This document shows, piece after piece, positions 9,155-20,649 of a DNA stretch of 64,000 nucleotides. The position numbers were made by a program, and so were the translations under genes. The DNA comes from Nemertoderma westbladi (lineage: Eukaryota > Xenacoelomorpha > Nemertodermatida > Nemertodermatidae). Location of the stretch: assembly GCA_032718475.1 (NCBI GenBank), contig JAUCBJ010004138.1, forward strand, positions 1 to 64,000, in the 5' to 3' direction. The stretch's first letter is position 1; each line of letters starts with the position of its first letter. A model generated the notes under the pieces. It was given only the letters and a program-made list of their open reading frames with translations, ran no database searches and had not been told where the DNA came from.

Positions 9155-10249
9155 AATAGGGTTGCTGCGCGAAAAAATTGCTGGGCTAGAAACAATTGAA
9201 TAAGGGGTAAGAAGGTGCCCTGAATCGAGTGGCGGGGTGTGGTTTTTGTAAAAAATTGTAAAAAAAACACGTGGAATCGGTCTAAATGGCAGGTTTAAGT
9301 AAGCCCGGGTAGGCAATTTTGTAAATCGGCTGTGATTGGCTGCTACATATTTGACGTCATTACGCAGTGCTCTGATAGTTTTTTATCTTGGTTTCTATGG
9401 ATAGAGACTTTCGATCGATTCAAATACATATTAAATCTCAATCATTTCACACGTGGCTTATATTAATTGATAGCGGAGAGTCTTGCGCGTCTATTACCAC
9501 TACAATTAATTATATTCATGTTGATATAATGTTGTTTCCAGCCGTATTTACAGAAGCAATACTGCATTCCAAGCTGTTTGAGTTTGGTCTGACGGTAAGG
9601 CCTACAGATTATTAGATTTAAAATTATACTTTATAAATACTTTATTAAACATCATACCGGTCAGTCGGTACTATAATACAGGAATAATTGGCCGTAGGTA
9701 CCTAGGCTACACTTCCATATTAAAAAATGTCGCCGGCAAACTTAATGAAGTAAAGCTGCAATACTCAGATACTGCAATAGGCTGATAAGGGCTGAGTCAA
9801 GCGCTGACCGGTAGGCAAGGAAGTGCAGCCTATCCGTCAGGAAATCTTTTTGTGCAATTGTGAACAGCATTTTAACAATCTTCCTCATCGTGAATTTAAT
9901 TAATTGTAGTGTCAAAAGAAGTGCAAGACTCTCCGCTATCAATTAATATAAGCCACGTGTGAAATGATTGAGATTTAATATGTATTTGAATCGATCGAAA
10001 GTCTCTATCCATAGAAACCAAGATAAAAAATTATCAGATCACTGCGTAATGACGTCAAATATGTAGCAGCCAATCACAGCCGATTTACAAAATTGCCTAC
10101 CGGGGCTTACTTAAACCTGCCATTTAGACCGATTCCTCGTGTTTTTTTTTTTTACAAAAAACACACCCCGCCACTCGATTCAGGGCACCTTCTTACCCCT
10201 TATTCAATTGTTTCTAGCCCAACAATTTTTTTGCGCACCAACCCTATTA
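9155..10249. mobile_element. Foldback element: long inverted repeat with about 380-bp arms
   Basis: The left arm (about 9,155-9,538) and right arm (about 9,862-10,249) are reverse complements with small indels. Outer tips read AATAGGGTTGCTGCGCG on the left and, reverse-complemented, AATAGGGTTGGTGCGC on the right. Shared inner landmarks include GCCAATCACAGCCGATTTAC, ATTTGACGTCATTACGCAGT, and GAGACTTTCGATCGATTCAA. Similarity fades into a central unpaired part of about 320 bp (9,539-9,861). No transposase is present, so it is best read as a non-autonomous foldback or long-TIR DNA element. I could not identify a target-site duplication. Short open frames in the arms are mirror images of each other and are not called as genes. 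Confidence 0.8.
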
Positions 10250-10303
10250 CATTAGTTCTGGAAGAGATATTTTATGTATTATATTACGCAATACTTACTT
10301 AGT

Positions 10304-10610
10304 CAACAATCACTAGGAGACAACCACTAGGGTATAGGTTCCTGAGATGTGGAGTATTAATTCCCAACAATCACTAGGAGACAACCACTAGGGTATAGGT
10401 TCCTGAGATGTGGAGTATTAATTCCCAACAATCACTAGGAGACAACCACTAGGGTATAGGTTCCTGAGATGTGGAGTATTAATTCCCAACAATCACTAGG
10501 AGACAACCACTAGGGTATATAGGTTCCTGAGATGTGGAGTATTAATTCCCAATAATCACTAGGAGACAACCACTAGGGTATAGGTTCCTGAGATGTGGAG
10601 TATTAATTCC
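10304..10610. repeat. 61-bp tandem repeat, five units
   Basis: Units start at 10,304, 10,365, 10,426, 10,487 and 10,550. They are almost identical; the fourth has an extra TA and the fifth has AATAATC for AACAATC. Each contains CACTAGGAGACAACCACTAGGGT, itself a near-duplicate of CACTAGG, and GAGATGTGGAGTATTAATTC. Near-identity points to recent expansion. Confidence 0.95.
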
Positions 10611-11609
10611 AAAGCCAGCAGCCATTTTATTAGCCCCTGATTTTTTATTAATAAAAGTAACAATGAGTTGGCAAGCTATGTTTTCGAGGTAAAAAACGTT
10701 ATCGTTAATTAGTTATTAATTAGTTAATTAGTATAATATTAGTTATTTTCGGTAAAATAAACTTATCATTCGAGGTTAAGACCCCTAGGTAGTTCCTTAT
10801 AATAAAATGTATAAAAAAAACCTCAAAAACAGTTTTGCCATATCCTGAAATTCCAAACTTACGGGGTGGTGAAAGGGCAGGTCATCCTCAATTTATAATC
10901 CCCCTCAGAAACTTCTATTGAAATCGCATTTGGTTGACCGTCAAAGAAGATGGGATTGACAGGTGTTGGTAAAACGTCCGGTTTCGCAACTGGAAGCAAA
11001 AATGTAACAAAATATTACGAGATGTAAGATAATATACCGGATAGTAATGGCCGCGGATAGTAATGGAATTAAGTGAAATGTCCCCACACCCCAAAAAAAA
11101 TAATACAAATCTTAATGAGATTGCAATGAAATTTGAAACATATAAAGTTTCACCTACCTCCTTAAGCCCTGTTTATATGCGCAAAAGGTAAAGATAAATT
11201 CCTAGATGTTAGATCGGGGTTGAATTCAATAATTAAAATTGTAGTGGTCTTTTTTATGTCAATTATGCAAGGTAGGAGGTACAGTACGATAATATTATTC
11301 TATTTATTTGTATGGAATTAATTTCGCACTTTTTTGCCCCTTAAATATATATATATTTCGCACGTTGCCCCTTAAATATATTCCAAGATTCAGTTTAAAC
11401 AGATTAAAATCAAGGAAATGGGGAAGGTTATCACTTACATACATTTCGCCCTCTAGCGGCAGACTGGATAACTGTTTATTATTATTATGGATAACCGATT
11501 ACCGACCCCACAATGACACAGGATGTGTTCTATCACATATCTGACAAGTTTCAGCTTGCGGAAAGGGGCAAATATTTTTATATTTTAATTAATCTTATTT
11601 GATTCCTAT
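10611..11609. other. AT-rich non-coding spacer, about 1 kb
   Basis: No gene recognised. Minor features are TTAATTAG reiterations (10,698-10,740), a duplicated GGATAGTAATGG (11,038-11,066) and a duplicated TTTCGCAC...TTGCCCCTTAAATATAT unit at about 11,322-11,380. Short frames here have no recognisable product. Confidence 0.4.
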
Positions 11610-11775
11610 TTGAGTCTCTCTCACCTCGCTGAGACCCAGTGGCTCGGCGGCAGGGGAGGCGGGAACGTGGCCTAGTCTGCGTTCTCGGGGGAGTTCGGAG
11701 GCGGCTGCAGTTCGCGCTCCTCCACTCAAACTCCCTTTGTCTGCGTGGTGGCCGGCGACCGCTGTAGGACAATGA
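11610..11775. other. GC-rich island in AT-rich surroundings
   Basis: About 165 bp are strongly GC-rich with several CpGs, whereas both flanks are AT-rich. On the minus strand an arginine-rich frame crosses it, but that composition follows from the base content. A possible donor GAG/GTGAGA occurs on the minus strand near 11,626. The stretch could be an untranslated first exon or promoter, or the head of a tRNA-like SINE: TGGCTCGGCGG and GAGTTCGGAGGC loosely resemble A and B boxes about 50 bp apart. None of these is established. Confidence 0.3.
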
Positions 11776-12160
11776 CCTCGCAGACCGATATTAATTCCTG
11801 GTGCTCCATTACTAATTATATTGTTTATATTTTTAATTGTAGTGATCTGATTGGTGATGGGAAGTTGGTGCAGTTTTATATTTTGTTCATATCTTACTCT
11901 ATCTTAATATTTTGATGATCATAATTTTAGTTAAAGTTTCAATGAATTAAATAATTATAATATAATAATAATGCAGTCGTTACACACATTTAATACAAAA
12001 TTTATGATATATAAAATCGATGAAATATTTGATTGATTAATATATTTTTTCGGAATTTAATTAACCTTTCCAGACAGAGTAGAACAATTCAAGAAAATAA
12101 ATAGATATTTCATTGTCATTCGTTTTTTTAATAAATCATTTTAATAAGAATAAAGTAAAA
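11776..12160. other. AT-rich non-coding spacer
   Basis: Very AT-rich with T- and A-runs. No gene, RNA or repeat is recognised. Confidence 0.45.
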
Positions 12161-12928
12161 GTACGCGTGGTGCACCCTTAGTTACCGTTACAGTACGCGT
12201 GGTGCACCCTTAGTTACCGTTACAGAACGCGTGGTGCATCCTTAGTTACCGTTACAGTACGCAAGGTGCACCCTTAGTTACCGTTACAGTACGCGTGGTG
12301 CATCCTTAGTTACCGTTACAGTACGCGTGGTGCACCCTTAGTTACCGTTACAGTACGCGTGGTGCACCCTTAGTTACCGTTACAGTACGCGCGGTGCACC
12401 CTTAGTTACCGTAACAGTACGCGTGGTGCACCCTTAGTTACCGTTACAGTACGCGTGGTGCACCCTTAGTTACCGTTACAGTACGCGTGGTGCACCCATA
12501 GTTACCGTTACAGTACGCGTGGTGCACCCTTAGTTACCGTTACAGTACGCGTGGTGCACCCTTAGTTACCGTTACAGTACGCGTGGTGCACCCTTAGTTA
12601 CCGTTACAGAACGCGTGGTGCATCCTTAGTTACCGTTACAGTACGCAAGGTGCACCCTTAGTTACCGTTACAGTACGCGCGGTGCACCCTTAGTTACCGT
12701 AACAGTACGCGTGGTGCACCCATAGTTACCGTTACAGTACGCGTGGTGCACCCTTAGTTACCGTTACAGTACGCGTGGTGCACCCTTAGTTACCGTTACA
12801 GTACGCGTGGTGCATCCTTAGTTACCGTTACAGTACGCAAGGTGCACCCTTAGTTACCGTTACAGTACGCGTGGTGCACCCTTAGTTACCGTTACAGTAC
12901 GCGTGGTGCACCCATAGTTACCGTTACA
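12161..12928. repeat. 32-bp minisatellite, exactly 24 units
   Basis: Core GTACGCGTGGTGCACC followed by CTTAGTTACCGTTACA; 768 bp is 24 x 32 with no length change. Each typical unit has two palindromes, ACGCGT and GGTGCACC. Marker variants recur as blocks: a GAACGCG...CATCC unit followed by a GCAAGG unit at positions 3-4 (12,225) and again at 15-16 (12,609), with a similar pair at 21-22. A GCGCGG...GTAACA unit recurs at 8 and 17. This indicates duplication of multi-unit blocks. Confidence 0.97.
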
Positions 12929-13170
12929 GTCTAAACAACACAGCGATAATGTACCTTACTTAAATGCCTCTCAGGATTAACCTCCAACTTCCAAGTAATT
13001 TTCAGTGTTCAAGTACTCGGTAATTTACTTGGAGTCTCTATACTTTATGGTAATTCTAACAGTAATTTGGCAAGAAATCATGGTCCAACGAATACTGTTG
13101 GTTCTTGTTAATTAAACGTATATACTTTCAAACTTTCAAACCGGCGGTTTTTATGAAATGTAAAAATGGC
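12929..13170. other. Left flank of the large satellite, with GGCGGTTTT motifs
   Basis: Mostly single-copy-looking sequence. At 13,138-13,177 AAACCGGCGGTTTTT and ATGGCGGTTTTAT occur; these resemble the degenerate half-unit relatives at the right edge of the large array (62,479-62,880). Confidence 0.45.
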
Positions 13171-13251
13171 GGTTTTATATTATATATATTACATATATAT
13201 ATATATAAAATATAACATATAATATAATATAACATATATATATAAAATATA
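13171..13251. repeat. (TA)n-rich microsatellite abutting the satellite
   Basis: About 80 bp composed almost only of A and T in alternating TATA runs with a few C. It ends in AAAATATA where the first GAACC of the 39-bp array begins. Confidence 0.9.
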
Positions 13252-14790
13252 GAACCACAGATTTACAATAATAACTGCAAGATTATCATAGAACCACAGA
13301 TTTACAATAATAACTGCCAGTTTATTATAGAACCGCAGATTTACAATAATAACTGCCAGATTATCATAGAACCGCAGATTTACAATAATAACTGCCAGTT
13401 TATCATAGAACCACAGATTTACAATAATAACTGCCAGTTTCTTACAGAACCACAGAGTTACAATAATAACTGCCAGTTTATCATAGAACCGCAGATTTAC
13501 AATAATAACTGCCAGATTATCATAGAACCAAAGATTTACAATAATAACTGCCAGATTATCATAGAACCGCAGATTTACAATAATAACTGCCAATTTATCA
13601 TAGAACCGCAGATTTCCAAGAATAACTGCCAGATTATCATAGAACCGCAGATTTACAATAATAACTGCCAATTTATCATAGAACCGCAGATTTCCAAGAA
13701 TAACTGCCAGATTATCATAGAACCGCAGATTTACAATAATAACTGCCAGATTATCATAGAACCGCAGATTTACAATAATAACTGCCAATTTATCATAGAA
13801 CCGCAGATTTACAATAATAACTGCCAGATTATCATAGAACCGCAGATTTACAATAATAACTGCCAGATTATCATAGAACCGCAGATTTACAATAATAACT
13901 GCCAATTTATCATAGAACCGGAGATTTACAATAATAACTGCCAGATTATCATAGAACCGCAGATTTACAATAATAACTGCCAGATTATCATAGAACTGCA
14001 GATTTACAATAATAACTGCCAGATTATCATAGAACCGCAGATTTACACTAATAACTGCCAGATTATCATAGAACCACAGATTTACAATAATAACTGCCAG
14101 ATTATCATAGAACCGCAGATTTACAATAATAACTGCCAGTTTATCATAGAACCGCAGATTTACAATAATAACTGCCAGATTATCATAGAACCGCAGATTT
14201 ACAATAATAACTGCCAGATTATCATAGAACCGCAGATTTACAATAATAACTGCCAATTTATCATAGAACCGCAGATTTACAATAATAACTGCCAGATTAT
14301 CATACAACCGCAGATTTACAATAATAACTGCCAGATTATCATACAACCGCAGATTTACAATAATAACTGCCAGATTATCATAGAACCGCAGATTTACAAT
14401 AATAACTGCCAGATTATCATAGAACCGCAGATTTACAATAATAACTGCCAGATTATCATAGAACCACAGATTTACAATAATAACTGCCAGATTATCATAG
14501 AACCGCAGATTTACAATAATAACTGCTAGATTATCATAGAACCGCAGATTTACCATAATAACTGCCAGATTATCATAGAACCGCAGATTTACAATAATAA
14601 CTGCCAGATTATCATAGAACCGCAGATTTACAATAATAACTGCCAGATTATCATAGAACCACAGATTTACAATAATAACTGCCAGATTATCATAGAACCG
14701 CAGATTTACAATAATAACTGCCAGATTATCATAGAATCACAGATTTACAATAATAACTGCCAGATTATCATAGAACCGCAGATTTACAAT
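13252..14790. repeat. Left end of the array: simple monomers without length variants
   Basis: About 39 consecutive units keep the exact 39-bp period, giving the longest stop-free stretch in the array (13,189-14,556, minus). The -1 variant AATAGTACT first appears near 14,792. Substitutions such as CAGATTTCCAAGAAT at 13,611 and 13,690 recur two units apart, showing local two-unit duplication. Confidence 0.8.
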
Positions 14791-15094
14791 AGTACTGCCA
14801 GATTCTCATAGAACCGCAGATTTACAATAATAACTGCCAGATTATCATAGAACCGCAGATTTACAATAATAACTGCCAGATTATCATAGAACCACAGATT
14901 TACAATAATAACTGCCAGATTATCATAGAACCGCAGATTTACAATAATAACTGCCAGATTATCATAGAACCACAGATTTACAATAATAACTGCCAGATTA
15001 TCATAGAACCGCAGATTTACAATAATAACTGCTAGATTATCATAGAACCGCAGATTTACCATAATAACTGCCAGATTATCATAGAACCGCAGAT

Positions 15095-16264
15095 TTACAA
15101 TAGTACTGCCAGATTATCATAGAACCGCAGATTTACAATAATAACTGCCAGTTTATCATAGAACCACAGATTTACAATAATAACTGCCAGTTTCTTACAG
15201 AACCACAGATTTACAATAATAACTGCAAGTTTATCATAGAACCGCAGATTTACAATAATAACTGCCAGATTATCATAGAACCGCAGATTTACAATAATAA
15301 CTGTCAGATTATCATAGAACCGCAGATTTACAATAATAACTGCCAGTTTATCATAGAACCGCAGATTTACAATAATAACTGCCAGATTATCATAGAACCG
15401 CAAATTTACAATAATAACTGCCAGTTTATCATAGAACCACACAGATTTACAATAATAACTGCCAGTTTCTTACAGAACCACAGATTTACAATAATAACAG
15501 CCAGTTTATCATAGAACCGCAGATTTACAATAATAACTGCCAGATTATCATAGAACCACAGATTTACAATAATAACTGCCAGATTATCATAGAACCGCAG
15601 ATTTACAATAATAACTGCCAGATTATCATAGAATCACAGATTTACAATAATAACTGCCAGATATCATAGAACCGCAGATTTACAATAGTACTGCCAGATT
15701 ATCATAGAAACGCAGATTTACAATAATAACTGCCAGTTTATCATAGAACCACAGATTTACAATAATAACTGCCAGTTTCTTACAGAACCACAGATTTACA
15801 ATAATAACTGCCAGTTTATCATAGAACCGCAGATTTACAATAATAACTGCCAGATTATCATAGAACCGCAGATTTACAATAATAACTGTCAGATTATCAT
15901 AGAACCGCAGATTTACAATAATAACTGCCAGTTTATCATAGAACCGCAGATTTACAATAATAACTGCCTGATTATCATAGAACCGCAAATTTACAATAAT
16001 AACTGCCAGTTTATCATAGAACCACACAGATTTACAATAATAACTGCCAGTTTCTTACAGAACCACAGATTTACAATAATAACAGCCAGTTTATCATAGA
16101 ACCGCAGATTTACAATAATAACTGCCAGATTATCATAGAAACGCAGATTTACAATAATAACTGCCAATTTACCATAGAACCGCAGATTTACAATAATAAC
16201 TGCCAGATTATCATACAACCGCAGATTTACAATAATAACTGCCAGATTATCATAGAACCGCAGA
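15095..16264. repeat. 15-monomer higher-order unit (585 bp), two tandem copies
   Basis: The AATAGTACT variant and the following pattern recur from 15,095 to 15,680 (585 bp = 15 x 39). The +2 and two -1 variants cancel within the unit. Substitutions separate the copies, for example CAGATTATCATAGAAACGC at 15,710. Confidence 0.7.
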
Positions 16265-17412
16265 TTTACAATAATAACTGCCAGATTATCATAGAACCGC
16301 AGATTTACAATAATAACTGCCAGATTATCATAGAACCACAGATTTACAATAATAACTGCCAGATTATCATAGAACCGCAGATTTACAATAATAACTGCTA
16401 GATTATCATAGAACCGCAGATTTACCATAATAACTGCCAGATTATCATAGAACCGCAGATTTACAATAATAACTGCCAGATTATCATAGAACCGCAGATT
16501 TACAATAATAACTGCCAGATTATCATAGAACCACAGATTTACAATAATAACTGCCAGATTATCATAGAACCGCAGATTTACAATAATAACTGCCAGATTA
16601 TCATAGAATCACAGATTTACAATAATAACTGCCAGATTATCATAGAACCGCAGATTTACAATAGTACTGCCAGATTATCATAGAACCGCAGATTTACAAT
16701 AATAACTGCCAGTTTATCATAGAACCACAGATTTACAATAATAACTGCCAGTTTCTTACAGAACCACAGATTTACAATAATAACTGCCAGTTTATCATAG
16801 AACCGCAGATTTACAATAATAACTGCCAGATTATCATAGAACCACAGATTTACAATAATAACTGCCAGATTATCATAGAACCGCAGATTTACAATAATAA
16901 CTGCTAGATTATCATAGAACCGCAGATTTACCATAATAACTGCCAGATTATCATAGAACCGCAGATTTACAATAATAACTGCCAGATTATCATAGAACCG
17001 CAGATTTACAATAATAACTGCCAGATTATCATAGAACCACAGATTTACAATAATAACTGCCAGATTATCATAGAACCGCAGATTTACAATAATAACTGCC
17101 AGATTATCATAGAATCACAGATTTACAATAATAACTGCCAGATTATCATAGAACCGCAGATTTACAATAGTACTGCCAGATTATCATAGAACCGCAGATT
17201 TACAATAATAACTGCCAGTTTATCATAGAACCACAGATTTACAATAATAACTGCCAGTTTCTTACAGAACCACAGATTTACAATAATAACTGCCAGTTTA
17301 TCATAGAACCGCAGATTTACAATAATAACTGCCAGATTATCATAGAACCGCAGATTTACAATAATAACTGTCAGATTATCATAGAACCGCAGATTTACAA
17401 TAATAACTGCCA

Positions 17413-20400
17413 GTTTATCATAGAACCGCAGATTTACAATAATAACTGCCAGTTTATCATAGAACCACACAGATTTACAATAATAACTGCCAGATTATCA
17501 TAGAACCGCAGATTTACAATAATAACTGCCAATATATCATAGAACCGCAGATTTACAATAATAACTGCCAGATTATCATAGAACCGCAGATTTACAATAA
17601 TAACTGCCAGATTATCATTGAGCCACATATTTACAATAATAACTGCCAGTTTATCACAGAACCACAGATTTACAATAATAACTGCCATATTATCATAGAA
17701 CCACAGATTTACAATAATAACTGCCAGTTTCTTACAGAACCACAGATTTACAATAATAACTGCCAGTTTATCATAGAACCAAAGATTTACAATAATAACT
17801 GCCAGATTATCATAGAACCACAGATTTACAATAATAACTGCCAGATTACCATAGAACCACAGGGTCACAATAATAACTGCCAGTTTATCATAGAACCGCA
17901 GATTTACAATAATAACTGCCAGTTTATCATAGAACCGCAGATTTACAATAATAACTGCCAGATTATCATAGAATCGCAGATTTACAATAATAACTGCCAG
18001 ATTATCATAGAACCACAGATTTACAATAATAACTGCCAGTTTATCATAGAACCACACAGATTTACCATAATAACTGCCAGTTTCTTACAGAACCACAGAT
18101 TTACAATAATAACTGCCAGTTTATCATAGAACTGCAGATTTACAATAATAACTGCCAGTTTCTTACAGAACCACAGATTTACAATAATAACTGCCAGTTT
18201 ATCATAGGACCACAGATTTACAATAGTAACTACCAGTTTCTTACAGAAACGCAGATTTACAATAATAACTGCCAGATTATCATAGAACCGCAGATTTACA
18301 ATAATAACTGCCAATTTATCATAGAACCGCAGATTTACAATAATAGCTGCCAGTTTATCACAGAACCACAGATTTACAATAATAACTGCCAGATTATCAT
18401 AGAACCGCAGATTTACAATAATAACTGTCAGTTTATCAAACCGCAGATTTACAATAATAACTGCCAGTTTATCATAGAACCACAGATTTACAATAATAAC
18501 TGCCAGTTTATCATAGAACCGCAGATTTACAATAATAACTGCCAGTTTATCATAGAACCACAGATTTACAATAATAACTGTCAGTTTATCATAGGACCAC
18601 AGATTTACAATAATAACTGCCAGATTATCATAGAACCGCAGATTTACAATAATAACTGCCAGATTATCATAGAACCGCAGATTTACAATAATAACTGCCA
18701 ATTTATCATAGAACCGCAGATTTACAATAATAACTGCCAGATTATCATAGAACCGCAGATTTACAATAATAACTGCCAGATTATCATTGAGCCACAGATT
18801 TACAATAATAACTGCCAGTTTATCATAGAACCACAGATTTACAATAATAACTGCCAGATTATCATAGAACCACAGATTTGCAATAATAACTGCCAGTTTC
18901 TTACAGAACCACAGATTTACAATAATAACTGCCAGTTTATCATAGAACCGCAGATTTACAATAATAACTGCCAGATTATCATAGAACCGCAGATTTACAA
19001 TAATAACTGTCAGATTATCATAGAACCGCAGATTTACAATAATAACTGCCAGTTTATCATAGAACCGCAGATTTACAATAATAACTGCCAGATTATCATA
19101 GAACCGCAAATTTACAATAATAACTGCCAGTTTATCATAGAACCACACAGATTTACAATAATAACTGCCAGTTTCTTACAGAACCACAGATTTACAATAA
19201 TAACAGCCAGTTTATCATAGAACCGCAGATTTACAATAATAACTGCCAGATTATCATAGAACCGCAGATTTACAATAATAACTGCCAGATTATCATAGAA
19301 CCACAGATTTACAATAATAACTGCCAGATTATCATAGAACCGCAGATTTACAATAATAACTGCCAGATTATCATAGAATCACAGATTTACAATAATAACT
19401 GCCAGTTTATCATAGAACCACACAGATTTACAATAATAACTGCCAGTTTCTTACAGAACCACAGATTTACAATAATAACAGCCAGTTTATCATAGAACCG
19501 CAGATTTACAATAATAACTGCCAGATTATCATAGAACCACAGAATTACAATAATAACTGCCAGATTATCATAGAACCGCAGATTTACAATAATAACTGCC
19601 AGATTATCATAGAATCACAGATTTACAATAATAACTGCCAGATATCATAGAACCGCAATTTTCAATAGTACTGCCAGATTATCATAGAACCGCAGATTTA
19701 CAATAATAACTGCCAGTTTATCATAGAACCACAGATTTACAATAATAACTGCCAGTTTCTTACAGAACCACAGATTTACAATAATAACTGCCAGTTTATC
19801 ATAGAACCGCAGATTTACAATAATAACTGCCAGATTATCATAGAACCGCAGATTTACAATAATAACTGTCAGATTATCATAGAACCACAGATTTACAATA
19901 ATAACTGCCAGATTATCATAGAACCGCAGATTTACAATAATAACTGCCAGATTATCATAGAACCGCAGATTTACAATAATAACTGTCAGATTATCATATA
20001 ACCGCAGATTTACAATAATAACTGCCAGTTTATCATAGAACCGCAGATTTACAATAATAACTGCCAGATTATCATAGAACCGCAGATTTACAATAATAAC
20101 TGCCAGATTATCATAGAACCACAGATTTACAATAATAACTGCCAGATTATCATAGAACCGCAGATTTACAATAATAACTGCCAGATTATCATAGAATCAC
20201 AGATTTACAATAATAACTGCCAGTTTATCATAGAACCACACAGATTTACAATAATAACTGCCAGTTTCTTACAGAACCACAGATTTACAATAATAACAGC
20301 CAGTTTATCATAGAACCGCAGATTTACAATAATAACTGCCAGATTATCATAGAACCACAGATTTACAATAATAACTGCCAGATTATCATAGAATCACAGA

Positions 20401-20649
20401 TTTACAATAATAACTGCCAGATATCATAGAACCGCAGATTTACAATAGTACTGCCAGATTATCATAGAACCGCAGATTTACAATAATAACTGCCAGTTTA
20501 TCATAGAACCACAGATTTACAATAATAACTGCCAGTTTCTTACAGAACCACAGATTTACAATAATAACTGCCAGTTTATCATAGAACCGCAGATTTACAA
20601 TAATAACTGCCAGATTATCATAGAACCGCAGATTTACAATAATAACTGC
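17413..20649. repeat. Segmental duplication D2, left copy (partner 36,896-40,169)
   Basis: About 3.2 kb shared with the partner at an offset of 19,483 bp, falling by one base after a deletion near 37,988 and rising by 39 after an extra monomer near 39,880. Private variants are shared: AGGGTCACA (17,861 and 37,344), CCACAGAATTAC (19,537 and 39,019) and GCAATTTTCAATAG (19,655 and 39,138). Confidence 0.85.
17434..18057. repeat. Signature block of 16 monomers (624 bp), copy 1 of 4
   Basis: An unusual variant set in fixed order: CCAATATATC, TTGAGCCACATATTT, ACCAAAGATTT, AGGGTCACA, GAATCGCAG. The same block is at 36,917, 48,634 and 59,464. This copy and the one at 36,917 share CAGATTACCATAG just before AGGGTCACA; the other two have CAGATTATCATAG. 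Confidence 0.85.

Noticed and set aside
7748-9165. AATAGGGTT shared between the LINE A copy 2 target site and the tips of the foldback element
   Set aside because: Nine to eleven matching bases between unrelated features can be chance; no further homology extends outward.
9082-10302. Three small frames in the foldback element, two of them encoding the same TPPLDSGHLLTPYSIVSS peptide
   Set aside because: They are mirror images from the two inverted arms, with no recognisable domain and no independent coding evidence.
11578-11772. Arginine-rich minus-strand frame of 64 codons
   Set aside because: Its composition mirrors the GC-rich island; there is no domain and the start codon is not supported.
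10611-12160. Search for tRNA, telomeric repeats or other RNA genes
   Set aside because: No complete box A/B pair with a foldable cloverleaf and no telomere-type hexamer run could be seen; the weak box-like motifs in the GC island are not sufficient.
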